Below, in pieces: positions 1 through 8,872 of a stretch of 64,000 bases of DNA. Both the position numbers and the translations under genes were made by a program. This DNA comes from Bacillus sp. ZZV12-4809 (GTDB lineage Bacteria; Bacillota; Bacilli; Bacillales; Cytobacillaceae): the NCBI RefSeq assembly GCF_009849585.1, contig NZ_VCRN01000017.1:35668-99667 (forward strand). The letters are read 5' to 3'. Below the pieces are notes generated by a model. The model was not told the origin of the DNA and did not search any database. It saw nothing but the letters and a program-made list of their open reading frames with translations. Position 1 is the first letter of the stretch, and each line of letters starts with the position of its first letter.

Positions 1-1
1 T

Positions 2-562
2 CTGTCACCATTTATTGTACCGCTTACTTTATCGGTATTTTTTCAGAAATCTGTTCAGATTGATACTGTGCCAATGATGGCTGGTTTATTCGGGATGATT
101 GTTCTGCCTTCTTTTCTTGGCATGCTCTTCAATCAATTTGCAGGAAGAACCGCTCAAGCACTAAGCAGCCGTCTTTCACCTTTTTCAAAGCTTGGCATGG
201 CCATTGTGGTTATGCTCAATGGTGCTATAGTTGCCCCGTATCTTAAGGAGGTAAACCTTAAATTAATCTTCATCGCGATTATTGTATTATGTGTGGCATT
301 TATGGGCTATCTGATATCATTTATTATCGCAAATTTACTGAAGTACGATCAAGGCACAACTGTGTCTGTTACGTTTAATGGCGGGATGAGGAATATAAGT
401 GTTGGCTCTGTTCTGGCAGTCACTTATTTTCCGGCACCTGTTGCCGTGCCTGTAGTCATCGGCATACTATTTCAGCAGGTATTAGCGTCACTGTATGGGG
501 TAATTATGAAGCGGCATTTCAGCAGGAAGGTTCTGCAGGAAGGGCATACTAGTAAGATTTAA
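2..562 (+). CDS. Bile acid:sodium symporter family protein, C-terminal part
   Basis: The reading frame is open to the left edge of the window, so this is only the last ~186 residues of a longer membrane protein. It consists of hydrophobic helices separated by short loops. A Gly/Asn-rich stretch (FNGGMRNISVGS) precedes a V/P-rich helix, which resembles the crossover region near the C-terminus of the BASS (bile acid:sodium symporter, SLC10-like) family. Such proteins use a sodium gradient to import organic anions; the substrate cannot be read from the sequence. No terminator is evident right after the stop. Instead a tandem repeat array begins about 40 bases downstream. The family assignment rests on the C-terminal half only. 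Confidence 0.65.
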   Translation: MSPFIVPLTLSVFFQKSVQIDTVPMMAGLFGMIVLPSFLGMLFNQFAGRTAQALSSRLSPFSKLGMAIVVMLNGAIVAPYLKEVNLKLIFIAIIVLCVAFMGYLISFIIANLLKYDQGTTVSVTFNGGMRNISVGSVLAVTYFPAPVAVPVVIGILFQQVLASLYGVIMKRHFSRKVLQEGHTSKI

Positions 563-600
563 GAGGTATTTTTGCAGATTAGCAGCAGAACGCACGCAAG

Positions 601-947
601 ATGCAGCTATCTGCACAAAAAAAGCGTTATGTGCACATATCTCTTTTTTCTGCACACAAAAAAGGGCTATGCGCACATAAATATTGTTATCCGCACACAA
701 AAAAGGGCTATGCGCTCATAAATATTGTTATCGGCACACAATAAAGGGCTATGCGCTCATAAAAATTTATCCGCACACAATAAAGGGCTATGCGCACATA
801 AGTATTGTTATCCGCACACAAAAAAGAGCTATGCGCACATAAATATTGTTATCCGCACACAAAAAAGAGCTATGCGCACATAAATATTGTTATCCGCACA
901 CAAAAAAGGGCTATACGCACATAAAAACACGTTATCCGCACACAAAA
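601..947. repeat. Tandem array of ~41-bp units built from two alternating half-units
   Basis: About 17 half-units of 20-21 bp alternate between TTATCCGCACACAAAAAA and CTATGCGCACATAAATATTG, giving a ~41-bp full unit. The left end is degenerate and the centre (about 780-945) is nearly perfect. The unit length is not a multiple of three, so it is not coding. A five half-unit relative of the same family lies at 17536-17635. Both copies start just after the stop codon of a plus-strand membrane protein gene. Function unknown. Confidence 0.9.
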
Positions 948-1080
948 AATTTTTTTGATATAAAAGAGGGGATTTCGTTAGCACAATGGCCCAAAATGCA
1001 GTAAATTACATCAAAATCACTTAAAAACAGGGTTGAAACCCGCTTATTCCGGGTAGAATATCGGTGGTATATTGCCGGCA

Positions 1081-1109
1081 TTGAAATTATCTTAAAAAAA
1101 AGTTATAAT
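1081..1109 (+). promoter_or_regulatory. Sigma-A promoter of yabR
   Basis: TTGAAA at 1081-1086 and TATAAT at 1104-1109 are separated by 17 bases. This predicts transcription start near 1116, about 30 bases before the yabR start. The match to the vegetative consensus is strong. Confidence 0.8.
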
Positions 1110-1144
1110 AAGACGTTGTTAACACTACCGAGGGGGAAGTTTTT

Positions 1145-1597
1145 TTGTCAATCGAAATTGGAAGCAAGGTACAAGGAAAAGTAACAGGTATTACAAATTT
1201 CGGAGCTTTTGTTGAGCTGCCAGGCGGCACAACAGGTCTTGTTCACATTAGTGAGGTAGCGGACAGCTATGTTAAAGATGTGAATGACCATTTAAAAGTT
1301 GGCGATGAAGTAACTGTTAAAGTGCTTAGTGAGAAGGAAGGCAAAATTGCCCTGTCCATCAAAAAAGCAGTGGACAGACCGGAAGGCCAATCTTCTTATT
1401 CTCAGCGCCCACCGCGCCAGGGAAGAGATGATCGCCGTGGCGGTTCCAGAGATTTCCGTTCAAAAGGAAACTTTAAGCCGAAGGAAAGCTTTGAAGACAA
1501 AATGGCAAAATTCTTAAAATCAAGCGAAGAAAATATTTCTTCATTGAAGCGCAATACTGAAGGAAAGCGGGGCGGCCGAGGCGGACGCCGCGGCTAA
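1145..1597 (+). CDS. yabR: S1-domain RNA-binding protein, YabR-like
   Basis: A 150-residue protein. Residues 3-72 form one S1 RNA-binding domain with the typical pattern GxxVxGxVTGITNFGAFVEL...GLVHIS. A basic, Arg/Gly-rich linker follows, then a conserved tail (FEDKMAKFLKSSEE, SSLKRNTE, GGRGGRRG) that matches my memory of Bacillus subtilis YabR rather than the related YugI. The start is a TTG at 1145 with a strong GAGGGGGA ribosome binding site about 8 bases upstream; no better start lies between. In B. subtilis yabR sits beside divIC; here it is monocistronic with its own promoter and terminator. YabR-type proteins are thought to bind RNA or ribosomes. The Gln/Arg-rich linker is longer than in B. 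subtilis. Confidence 0.88.
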   Translation: MSIEIGSKVQGKVTGITNFGAFVELPGGTTGLVHISEVADSYVKDVNDHLKVGDEVTVKVLSEKEGKIALSIKKAVDRPEGQSSYSQRPPRQGRDDRRGGSRDFRSKGNFKPKESFEDKMAKFLKSSEENISSLKRNTEGKRGGRGGRRG

Positions 1598-1660
1598 GCA
1601 GCCCTTTAGATAATGGGAAACTCCAATCTGAAGGAACTGATTCGAGTTATCCTGTGATAA

Positions 1661-1690
1661 AGGCAAGCCGATCAAGGCTTGCCTCTTTTC
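1661..1690. terminator. Terminator after yabR, possibly bidirectional
   Basis: A 9-bp perfect stem, AGGCAAGCC (1661-1669) with GGCTTGCCT (1676-1684), and a 6-base loop is followed by CTTTTCGTTT. It lies between the convergent yabR and ribonuclease J genes and may serve both. Confidence 0.8.
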
Positions 1691-1692
1691 GT

Positions 1693-3384
1693 TTAAATTT
1701 CAATTATGATTGGCAGGATCATTGGTTTGCGCTTTGTTTTTTCAAATAAGAACTGTCCAAGTGATTTTTTGATGCTCTGCTTGATGACATTCCACTGGCT
1801 TTTATCCTGTTCTGGCAGATCGTTGACGGTCTTTTCCGCAATCCTGTTGATATCTCTCAGCAGGTCTTCTGATTCCCGTGCGTATATGAAGCCTCTGGAG
1901 ATCGTATCCGGCTTTGATATCATTTTGCGTTCACTCTTGCTCATGGTCAGCACGATCACAAGCATGCCATCCTCGGAAAGCTGCTTCCTGTCGCGGAGCA
2001 CGATGCTGCCAATGTCTCCGACACCCACACCATCCACATACGTATCGCCTGCAGACACCCGCCTTGTCTGGCGCGCTTCGCCGTCCGCAATATCAACGAC
2101 ATCCCCATTTTTTATGATAAAAGTGTTCCCTTCCTCAACACCGATCGATTCAGCAAGCAATTTATGATGATGAAGCATTCTGTATTCACCGTGAATGGGA
2201 ATAAAGTATTTCGGCTTCATCAATGTAAGCATTAGCTTCAAATCCTCCTGGTAGCCGTGGCCGGACACATGCATTCCGGTAGAACTGCCTGGACCGTAAA
2301 TCACTCTCGCGCCCAGTTTAAACAGGTTGTCAATGATTTTAGAGACATCGCGTTCGTTCCCTGGGATCGGAGAGGCAGCCAGAATGACGGTATCCTCAGG
2401 ATGAATTTCAGCGTCACGGTAATTCCCGGAAGAAAGGCGCGAGAGGGCAGCCATTGGCTCACCCTGGCTGCCTGTACAAAGGATGCATACCTTTTCAGGA
2501 GCCAGATGCATGGCTTCTTTCGGATTAATAATCATTCCCTCGGGCACGGTCAGATATCCGCGTTCGATCGCCACTTCCACCACATTCACCATGCTCCGGC
2601 CGAGCAGGACAAGCTTTCGGTTCGCTTTGATGGCTGCAGCCACGACCTGCTGGACACGGCTCACATTGGAAGCGAATGTGGAGATGATGATTTTGCGTGG
2701 GGCTTTCATAAATGCTTCCTCAATGTTCTCTCCGACAATATGCTCCGTTGGCGAAAATCCGGACCGCTCAGCATTCGTGCTTTCTGAAAGAAGGGCAAGA
2801 ACTCCTTCCCGGCCGATTTCAGCCATCCTGTGGATATCAGCATGCTCCTGATTAACTGGGGTCAAATCAAATTTAAAATCACCCGTATGAACAACCTTTC
2901 CCTCTGGTGTATTAAACACAATTCCCAGACAATCCGGGATGCTGTGATTCACCTTGAAAAAGCTGGCGCCTATTTCACCAAAATCAAGGCGGGTATCAGC
3001 GTCAATGGTGATCAGCTCTGACTCACGCAACAGGCGATGCTCCGTTAATTTTAATTCAATCAGCCCGAGTGTAAATCTCGTTGCATAGACCGGCATATTG
3101 ATTTTTTTGAGAAGATAGGCAACTCCTCCGATATGATCCTCATGTCCATGCGTCACAATCAGACCTCGTATTTTCTCTCTGTTTTCCTCTAGGTATGTAA
3201 TATCCGGAATGATTAAATCTATCCCCAACAGGGTCTCATCAGGAAATTTTCCTCCGGCATCTATTACAATCAAATCGTTATCGTATTGAATCACATACAT
3301 GTTTTTCCCAATTTCATTAATGCCGCCAAGAGAAAATATGGATAACTGCTTACCGTTTGACTCCATATGCAGATCCTCCCACAT
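1693..3384 (-). CDS. Ribonuclease J family metallo-beta-lactamase RNase
   Basis: A 563-residue protein of the usual RNase J length (~555). It has the metallo-beta-lactamase motif HGHEDHIGG near residues 79-87, followed by HSIPD, the HTGDFKFD motif, the beta-CASP region with CTGSQGEPMAALSR, HVSGHG, and the C-terminal FLFEKTKRKPMILPII that closes RNase J1 and J2. The complete HxHxDH motif makes it J1-like, because B. subtilis J2 has lost part of it. These enzymes act as 5'-3' exonuclease and endonuclease in mRNA decay and rRNA maturation. The usual J1 partner gene (rpoY/ykzG) is not adjacent, so this may be an additional paralogue. Two starts are possible: M1 with AGGAG 8 bases upstream, or M7 (about 3366) with GGGAGGAT. 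It stands alone on the minus strand. Confidence 0.9.
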   Translation of the reverse strand: MWEDLHMESNGKQLSIFSLGGINEIGKNMYVIQYDNDLIVIDAGGKFPDETLLGIDLIIPDITYLEENREKIRGLIVTHGHEDHIGGVAYLLKKINMPVYATRFTLGLIELKLTEHRLLRESELITIDADTRLDFGEIGASFFKVNHSIPDCLGIVFNTPEGKVVHTGDFKFDLTPVNQEHADIHRMAEIGREGVLALLSESTNAERSGFSPTEHIVGENIEEAFMKAPRKIIISTFASNVSRVQQVVAAAIKANRKLVLLGRSMVNVVEVAIERGYLTVPEGMIINPKEAMHLAPEKVCILCTGSQGEPMAALSRLSSGNYRDAEIHPEDTVILAASPIPGNERDVSKIIDNLFKLGARVIYGPGSSTGMHVSGHGYQEDLKLMLTLMKPKYFIPIHGEYRMLHHHKLLAESIGVEEGNTFIIKNGDVVDIADGEARQTRRVSAGDTYVDGVGVGDIGSIVLRDRKQLSEDGMLVIVLTMSKSERKMISKPDTISRGFIYARESEDLLRDINRIAEKTVNDLPEQDKSQWNVIKQSIKKSLGQFLFEKTKRKPMILPIIIEI

Positions 3385-3621
3385 TTAGATTTCTCCTCTT
3401 AGCATTCCCATTTGAATGTGTGAAATGTAGAAGAGCAAGAAAAAAAATAGCGCAAAAGCGGTGACAAAAGACTTAACCAATCCCATAAAAAAGCTTTAGT
3501 CCTTTAAAGTAGCTCTATTACTGGAATTGGCCCCATTTGCTATTGCATCTTTATCCAACGGAATACCCGTAGATACATAGGAAAAATTCAGACAAGAATA
3601 TAAATTAGGGATGAACTCCTA

Positions 3622-3683
3622 TTGACGATGATAATCATTATCATTTAAAGTGTCCATGTAATCAGTAATGAGAATCATTTTCA
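3622..3683 (+). promoter_or_regulatory. Iron-regulated promoter with two Fur boxes
   Basis: TGATAATCATTATCA at 3629-3643 is a perfect 7-1-7 Fur box. It lies in the spacer of a promoter with TTGACG at 3622 and a TTTAAA-like -10 near 3644. A second, weaker box, TGAGAATCATTTTCA, is at 3669-3683, between the promoter and the first siderophore gene. Iron-loaded Fur should therefore block both polymerase binding and early transcription. The rest of 3385-3620 shows no gene. Confidence 0.9.
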
Positions 3684-3710
3684 ACAAGAATGAAGGGAGA
3701 AATACTATAT

Positions 3711-5060
3711 ATGAGCACTTTACAAATGGAGAAAACCAACGAATTTTACCTTAAACAGCAGGAAAGACGGGAATCAAACGCGCGCAGCTATCCAAGGAGA
3801 ATTCCAATTGCGATTGAGGAAGCAGAAGGGATTTATGTGAAAGATGCGGACGGAAAAAGCTATATTGACTGCCTTGCTGGTGCAGGAACCCTGGCACTGG
3901 GGCATAATCATCCGGTCGTTACCGAGGCTATTGAGAAGGTTCTTCATGATAAGCGGCCGCTGCATACACTTGATCTGACAACACCTGTAAAAGAAGAGTT
4001 TGTAAGTGAAGTATTTAAAAGCCTGCCCAAGGAATTTGCTGAGAGGGCCAAGATTCAATTCTGCGGCCCAACCGGTGGAGATGCGATCGAAGCAGCCATC
4101 AAACTGGTTAAAACATCTACAGGCAGAAGAAGCATACTATCGTTCCAGGGTGGTTATCACGGGGCCACACATGGAACGATGGCGCTATCAGGAAACCTTT
4201 CACCAAAGGAGAAAGTACAGGGATTAATGCCTGATGTCCACTTTATGCCGTATCCATATGAGTATCGCTGTCCTTTCGGGGTTGGCGGGGAAGAGACACA
4301 TAAGCTCAGCAGCCGCTATATTGAAAACCTTCTCGATGATCCGGAAAGCGGAATATTGCCGCCTGCAGCCATCATACTGGAAGTCGTTCAGGGTGAGGGA
4401 GGTTCGATTCCTGCTCCAGTGGAATGGCTGAAGGAAATTCGCCGAATGACAAAAGAACGGGATATTCCGCTCATCATTGATGAAGTTCAGACTGGGATTG
4501 GCAGAACCGGAAAGCTATTCGCCTTCGAACATGCAGGAATTGTTCCGGATGTAGTCGTTCTTTCAAAGGCAATTGGCGGAAGCCTGCCATTATCCGTTGT
4601 AGTATATGACCAGTCGCTTGATCAGTGGTCTCCGGGTGCACATATTGGAACATTCAGAGGGAATCAGATGGCAATGGCAGCCGGAACAGCAACTCTTCGA
4701 TATATCAAAGACAATAAATTAGCAGAAAAAGCTGGGTTTTTAGGTGAGAAATTACTGGCGTCGCTTAAAGATCTGCAGGAGAAATATCCTGAAATTGGCG
4801 ATGTTCGCGGCCGGGGGCTAATGGTCGGAGCGGAAATAGTTGATCCTTCCGAGCCCAGCGGGCGAAAAGGTGCATTCAAAGCAGATCCAGGCCTTTCGAG
4901 CCGAATTCAAAGAGAGTGCTTCAATCGCGGGCTGATCCTTGAAGTTGGCGGCAGACATGGCAGTGTCGTCCGTTTCCTTCCGCCGCTTATTATTACAGAA
5001 GCACAGTTGGATGAAGTCGTGAATATTTTTGCTGAAGCGGTTGAGGCAGCAGTCAAATGA
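3711..5060 (+). CDS. dat: Diaminobutyrate--2-oxoglutarate transaminase (RhbA-like)
   Basis: A class III PLP-dependent aminotransferase of ~449 residues that makes L-2,4-diaminobutyrate from aspartate semialdehyde and glutamate. Visible motifs are the N-terminal FYLKQQERRESNARSYPR typical of the DABA aminotransferases, FCGPTGGDAIEAA, FQGGYHGATHG, and IIDEVQTGIGRTGKLFAFEH followed by VVLSKAIGG with the PLP-binding lysine, then GTFRGNQ. I chose the ATG at 3711, with GGGAG 11 bases upstream; an in-frame ATG at 3690 lies between the Fur box and that site and is less likely. It is the first gene of the siderophore operon and its stop overlaps the next start (ATGA). With the following decarboxylase it should supply 1,3-diaminopropane. 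Confidence 0.93.
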   Translation: MSTLQMEKTNEFYLKQQERRESNARSYPRRIPIAIEEAEGIYVKDADGKSYIDCLAGAGTLALGHNHPVVTEAIEKVLHDKRPLHTLDLTTPVKEEFVSEVFKSLPKEFAERAKIQFCGPTGGDAIEAAIKLVKTSTGRRSILSFQGGYHGATHGTMALSGNLSPKEKVQGLMPDVHFMPYPYEYRCPFGVGGEETHKLSSRYIENLLDDPESGILPPAAIILEVVQGEGGSIPAPVEWLKEIRRMTKERDIPLIIDEVQTGIGRTGKLFAFEHAGIVPDVVVLSKAIGGSLPLSVVVYDQSLDQWSPGAHIGTFRGNQMAMAAGTATLRYIKDNKLAEKAGFLGEKLLASLKDLQEKYPEIGDVRGRGLMVGAEIVDPSEPSGRKGAFKADPGLSSRIQRECFNRGLILEVGGRHGSVVRFLPPLIITEAQLDEVVNIFAEAVEAAVK

Positions 5061-6529
5061 ATCAATTCAAGGAATTTTTCTTATCTCAGGACGCTGAAAG
5101 CCAGAACAGCTTTCAGCGCATCCTTTCAGAAGTCCAGATTCTGCTGAGTGAATTTTACCGGATGCAGCCAAAGGTATTCAATGGCAAACAGGCTGAGGCG
5201 ATTGAAAAGGAAATTGCTCTATTAGCAAACAGTTCACAGAACGGAGAATCTCCTTCAAAGGTGATGGAAGAGGTTTTTGAAAAAGTGGTCAGCAACAGCA
5301 TCCATGTCAGCCACCCTGGCAGTATGGCCCATCTGCATTGTCCCCCTATGATTCCTGCCATTGCGGCTGAGTTGATCATCGCTGTGCTGAACCAGTCGAT
5401 GGATTCGTGGGATCAGAGCAGTGCGGCGACTTACCTCGAAGAAAAAGTGGTGAAATGGCTGGCTGAAAAGCTATCATTAGCCAGCAGTGCGGATGGTACT
5501 TTTACAAGCGGGGGCACCCAATCCAATTACATGGGATTGCTGCTTGCGCGGGATTACTTTTGCCAGAAAAAGTGGAATTGGGATGTAAAAAAGCTGGGTT
5601 TGCCTTCTGAAGGGCATAAGCTTCGGATACTTTGTTCCGAAAAAGCCCATTTTACAGTTAGCAAATCAGCCTCCCAGCTGGGGCTTGGTGAACAGGCAGT
5701 GGTGAAAATCAAGAGTGATGCAAACATGAGAATGTGCGTGTCTTCATTAAGAAAAGAAATACAGCACTTAAAGGACAGCGGCTATTACCCTATGTGCATT
5801 GCTGCCACATGTGGGACGACTGACTTTGGAAGCCTTGATCCGCTCGGGGAATTGGCAGAAGCAGCCGATGAAAATGGATTGTGGCTGCATGTTGATGCTG
5901 CATATGGCGGAGCACTTATCTTGAGTGAAACACATTGCAGCAAATTGGCAGGGATTGAGAAGGCTGACTCGGTGAGCATCGATTTTCACAAAATGTTTTA
6001 TCAGCCGATCAGCTGTGGAGCATTCTTTGTAAAAAGTAAATCCAGCTTCCAGTTTTTGTCTTACCACGCAGATTATTTAAATCCTGAAGATGAGGACCTT
6101 GATCATCTGGTCAATAAATCGGTCCAGACAACCAGGCGGTTTGATGCGCTGAAACTCTATCTATCACTGCGGGTAGTCGGGGAAAGAAACTTCTCGCGGA
6201 TGATTGACCATACAATCGAGCTGGCCAAACAGTGTGCGCGATGGCTTCAGGAAATACCGGGAATTCAAGTGGCACAGTCTGATCCCGAATTGAATGCCAT
6301 TGTGTTCAGGTTTTTGGATGAAAATGATCCAGATGGACTCAATCTGCACATTTATAAAAAACTCCTGCACAGCGGAGAGGCGCTAATCGCTAAAACAAAA
6401 GTAAATGGTTCTCAATATTTAAAATTCACGCTATTAAACCCGCAGACAACCATGGCGGAAGTGAAATTGGCTGTTGAATCCCTCAGTCTATTTGCAAAAG
6501 AGTACAAACAGAAGGAGGAAGTCCTTTGA
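5057..6529 (+). CDS. ddc: L-2,4-diaminobutyrate decarboxylase (RhbB-like)
   Basis: A 490-residue group II PLP decarboxylase related to glutamate and aromatic amino acid decarboxylases. It shows SHPGSMAHLHCPPMIPA in the substrate/cofactor region, TFTSGGTQSNYMGLLLAR, ATCGTTDFGSLDPL, HVDAAYGGA and the PLP-lysine motif DSVSIDFHKMFYQPISCGA. The proposed reaction is decarboxylation of L-2,4-diaminobutyrate to 1,3-diaminopropane, the amine backbone of schizokinen and rhizobactin 1021. It is joined to dat by a 4-base ATGA overlap and to the following NIS synthetase by a TTGA overlap, which indicates tight translational coupling. Substrate is inferred from the preceding transaminase; the family alone does not fix it. 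Confidence 0.92.
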   Translation: MNQFKEFFLSQDAESQNSFQRILSEVQILLSEFYRMQPKVFNGKQAEAIEKEIALLANSSQNGESPSKVMEEVFEKVVSNSIHVSHPGSMAHLHCPPMIPAIAAELIIAVLNQSMDSWDQSSAATYLEEKVVKWLAEKLSLASSADGTFTSGGTQSNYMGLLLARDYFCQKKWNWDVKKLGLPSEGHKLRILCSEKAHFTVSKSASQLGLGEQAVVKIKSDANMRMCVSSLRKEIQHLKDSGYYPMCIAATCGTTDFGSLDPLGELAEAADENGLWLHVDAAYGGALILSETHCSKLAGIEKADSVSIDFHKMFYQPISCGAFFVKSKSSFQFLSYHADYLNPEDEDLDHLVNKSVQTTRRFDALKLYLSLRVVGERNFSRMIDHTIELAKQCARWLQEIPGIQVAQSDPELNAIVFRFLDENDPDGLNLHIYKKLLHSGEALIAKTKVNGSQYLKFTLLNPQTTMAEVKLAVESLSLFAKEYKQKEEVL

Positions 6530-8304
6530 CAAATCATATTAAAACGGCACAGCAGGCAAGCATGCAAAGCTTTTTGAACTGTTACTTAAGAGAAACACAG
6601 CATTTTCGGTTAATTGAAAATGAGAAGCCTGACAGTAAAAGTGAGGATACATACAAATGTCTGGAAATTCAACTGGCCCATTTGGATATTGTTATTAAAG
6701 CGTCAGTCAGGCACTGGTCTGTTACTGGCCGCCATACCTTCCATTTTCCGCTCTTCCTAAACGTAAATGGCAAGGATGTACCGCTTGATTATGTCACACT
6801 TATCGCAGTCATCAGCAAGGAGCTGCTTGTCTCGACTGGCAGAGAGGGAGTGGAAGACGAGATGATGCTTCGGGCGATTCTCAGCTGCAGGAATATCCAG
6901 CGGTACCTGACGGAGCGCGAAAGGGATGCAGACCGTCTCCAGAGCACAGACTTTACGTTTATTGAAGCAGAACAGTCGCTTTTATTCGGCCACCTGCTTC
7001 ACCCAACGCCAAAGAGCAAGCAGGGAATGTCCATGGAAGAGGAGTCCTTTTACTCTCCTGAGTTAAAGGGGACTTTCCAGCTCCATTTTTTTGAAGCAGA
7101 CCGGGAGATTGTTTCACAAGACTCTGCTGATCAGACGAGTGGGGAAGAAATCATTCGCGAGCTGCTGCAGAGAGATGAACATTTCACAGAGAAATTCGGA
7201 AGAGATCAGCAATCTGTCTTCATTCCTGTGCACCCTCTCCAGGTGCCCCTTTTATTAAAGGACATGGAAGTGCAGGCATTGATTCATTCGGGGAAGCTGC
7301 GCTATTTAGGTCCATATGGCTTGCCATTTGCAGCGACATCTTCCATGCGAACGGTATATAGTCCAGATTTCCGCTATATGCTGAAGTTCTCAGTTCCCGT
7401 GAAAATCACCAATTCGCTCCGAGTGAATCTGAAAAAGGAATTGTACAGGGGAGTCGAAGTAACACGGCTGATGAATTCCCAGATAGGGATAACACTGCAG
7501 GAACAATATCCGGAATTCCATATCATTCAGGATCCTGCCTTCCTGGATATTCCATTGAATAAAGAAACCTCCGGATTTGAAGTGGTCATTCGTGAAAACC
7601 CGTTTTATAAGAATGATAGAAATATAACTTTAATTGCCGGTCTTGTTCAGGATCATGGCTTCGGCGGTCGTACCCGGCTGGAGGCGGTAATCCGGGACCT
7701 CTCAGAAAAAGAAAATCGGACGATGAAGGAAGTCAGCCGCGATTGGTTTAAAAAATACCTGTCTATTACACTCAATCCTATGATTTGGCTGTATAAAACT
7801 TACGGGATAGCGCTGGAAGCACATCAGCAAAATTCCATTGTGGAGCTGGAGAACGGCTATCCGGCCAGATTCTATTATCGGGATAATCAAGGATATTATT
7901 TTAGTGAGTCAAAAGCCGGGCTGCTTTCAGAAATCATTCCGGATGTAAGCAGAAAAAGTTCTACCCTCTGCAGTGATGAGGTCGCAATCGAGCGCTTCCG
8001 CTATTACTTCTTTATGAACCATCTGTTTGGGCTCATTAATGGGTTTGGGACTGCAGGCCTTGCAGATGAGGAAGGTCTCCTGGCCATTTTGAAGCAGGAG
8101 CTCTTAAAGCTTGATCAGACGGGCGGGGGATCGGCCTTGCTTAGAAGTTTGCTTGATTTAAAGGAGCTTCCTTGCAAAGCCAACCTGCTTACACGGTTTT
8201 ATGATATGGATGAACTGGTCGGCTCTATGGAAACCCAATCGGTCTATACGAAAATACCAAATCCGCTGCAAAAGGTGCTGATTGCTGATGAAGCCGGAGT
8301 TTAG
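6526..8304 (+). CDS. IucA/IucC family NIS siderophore synthetase (RhbC-like)
   Basis: A 592-residue NRPS-independent siderophore synthetase. It activates a carboxylate of citrate with ATP and couples it to an amine. Recognisable family features are HPTPKSKQGM, where the ATP-binding loop region begins, VFIPVHPLQVPLLL, TSSMRTVY, LKFSVPVKITNSLRVNLKKE, and ITLNPMIWLYKTYGIALEAHQQNS near the C-terminus with the conserved AHxQN. The start is a TTG at 6526 with an excellent AAGGAGGAA six bases upstream, overlapping the decarboxylase stop. A second IucA/IucC paralogue ends the operon. Two synthetases are expected, because two amide bonds to citrate have to be made. Confidence 0.92.
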   Translation: MTNHIKTAQQASMQSFLNCYLRETQHFRLIENEKPDSKSEDTYKCLEIQLAHLDIVIKASVRHWSVTGRHTFHFPLFLNVNGKDVPLDYVTLIAVISKELLVSTGREGVEDEMMLRAILSCRNIQRYLTERERDADRLQSTDFTFIEAEQSLLFGHLLHPTPKSKQGMSMEEESFYSPELKGTFQLHFFEADREIVSQDSADQTSGEEIIRELLQRDEHFTEKFGRDQQSVFIPVHPLQVPLLLKDMEVQALIHSGKLRYLGPYGLPFAATSSMRTVYSPDFRYMLKFSVPVKITNSLRVNLKKELYRGVEVTRLMNSQIGITLQEQYPEFHIIQDPAFLDIPLNKETSGFEVVIRENPFYKNDRNITLIAGLVQDHGFGGRTRLEAVIRDLSEKENRTMKEVSRDWFKKYLSITLNPMIWLYKTYGIALEAHQQNSIVELENGYPARFYYRDNQGYYFSESKAGLLSEIIPDVSRKSSTLCSDEVAIERFRYYFFMNHLFGLINGFGTAGLADEEGLLAILKQELLKLDQTGGGSALLRSLLDLKELPCKANLLTRFYDMDELVGSMETQSVYTKIPNPLQKVLIADEAGV

Positions 8305-8872
8305 ATTTTATGACCGGGAAGTGGATCAGGAGATAGCCTTTGTTAAAGTCGCCCTTGAAAGGGATGTTAATACTCTGCATAAATGGCACCAGGAGCCTCA
8401 TGTCATTCCATTTTGGAACCTGAACATCCCTATTGAAAAGTACCGGTCCCATTTAAAGGGTTTTTTAGCTGATCCCCATCAGACACTATTTTTAGGCATG
8501 ATGGAGGGGGATCCCATGAGCTATTGGGAAGCGTATTGGGTTCAAGGGGATGTAGTGGAGAGCTGTTATGATCCCCATCCCGGTGATCAGGGAATCCATC
8601 TGCTAATTGGCGAACCGGACTATTTGGGAAAAGGATACGCGCTTCCGCTGCTGCGGGCAATGGTTCATTTTCAATTTTTACAGCAGAAAACAGAAAAAGT
8701 GATGGCAGAGCCGGACATCCGCAATAAAAAAATGATCCATATTTTTGAGAGATGCGGATTTGAAAAGATAAAGCCCATTGAGCTGCATGATAAGACAGGC
8801 ATGCTGATGTTCTGTGAAAGAGAACCGTTTGAAAGGAGATGGAAGGATGTCTTTGCAACAGAAGGTGTATGA
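8288..8872 (+). CDS. GNAT N-acetyltransferase for siderophore synthesis (RhbD/IucB-like)
   Basis: A ~194-residue acyl-CoA N-acyltransferase of the IucB/RhbD/AlcB type. It carries LHKWHQEPHVIPFW near the N-terminus, GDPMSYWEAYWV, and a GKGYALPLLRAM acetyl-CoA loop, followed by EPDIRNKKMIHIFERCGFEK. It should acetylate the hydroxylated 1,3-diaminopropane to give the hydroxamate. The ATG at 8288 is preferred over the TTG at 8282; both lie inside the end of the preceding gene, which overlaps by about 17 bases. Its 3' end overlaps the following monooxygenase start by 26 bases. Confidence 0.88.
   Translation: MKPEFRFYDREVDQEIAFVKVALERDVNTLHKWHQEPHVIPFWNLNIPIEKYRSHLKGFLADPHQTLFLGMMEGDPMSYWEAYWVQGDVVESCYDPHPGDQGIHLLIGEPDYLGKGYALPLLRAMVHFQFLQQKTEKVMAEPDIRNKKMIHIFERCGFEKIKPIELHDKTGMLMFCEREPFERRWKDVFATEGV

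Noticed and set aside
488..700. Minus-strand ORF over the 41-bp array
   Set aside because: It is created by the repeat and has no start signal. The 41-bp unit is not a codon multiple and the frame breaks further into the array.
601..947. CRISPR array
   Set aside because: Units are near-identical throughout with no variable spacers, and no cas genes are nearby. The same holds for the arrays at 30305 and 63577.
1706..2167. Plus-strand ORFs antisense to the ribonuclease J gene
   Set aside because: They mirror a well-conserved coding sequence and show no ribosome binding site or family motif.
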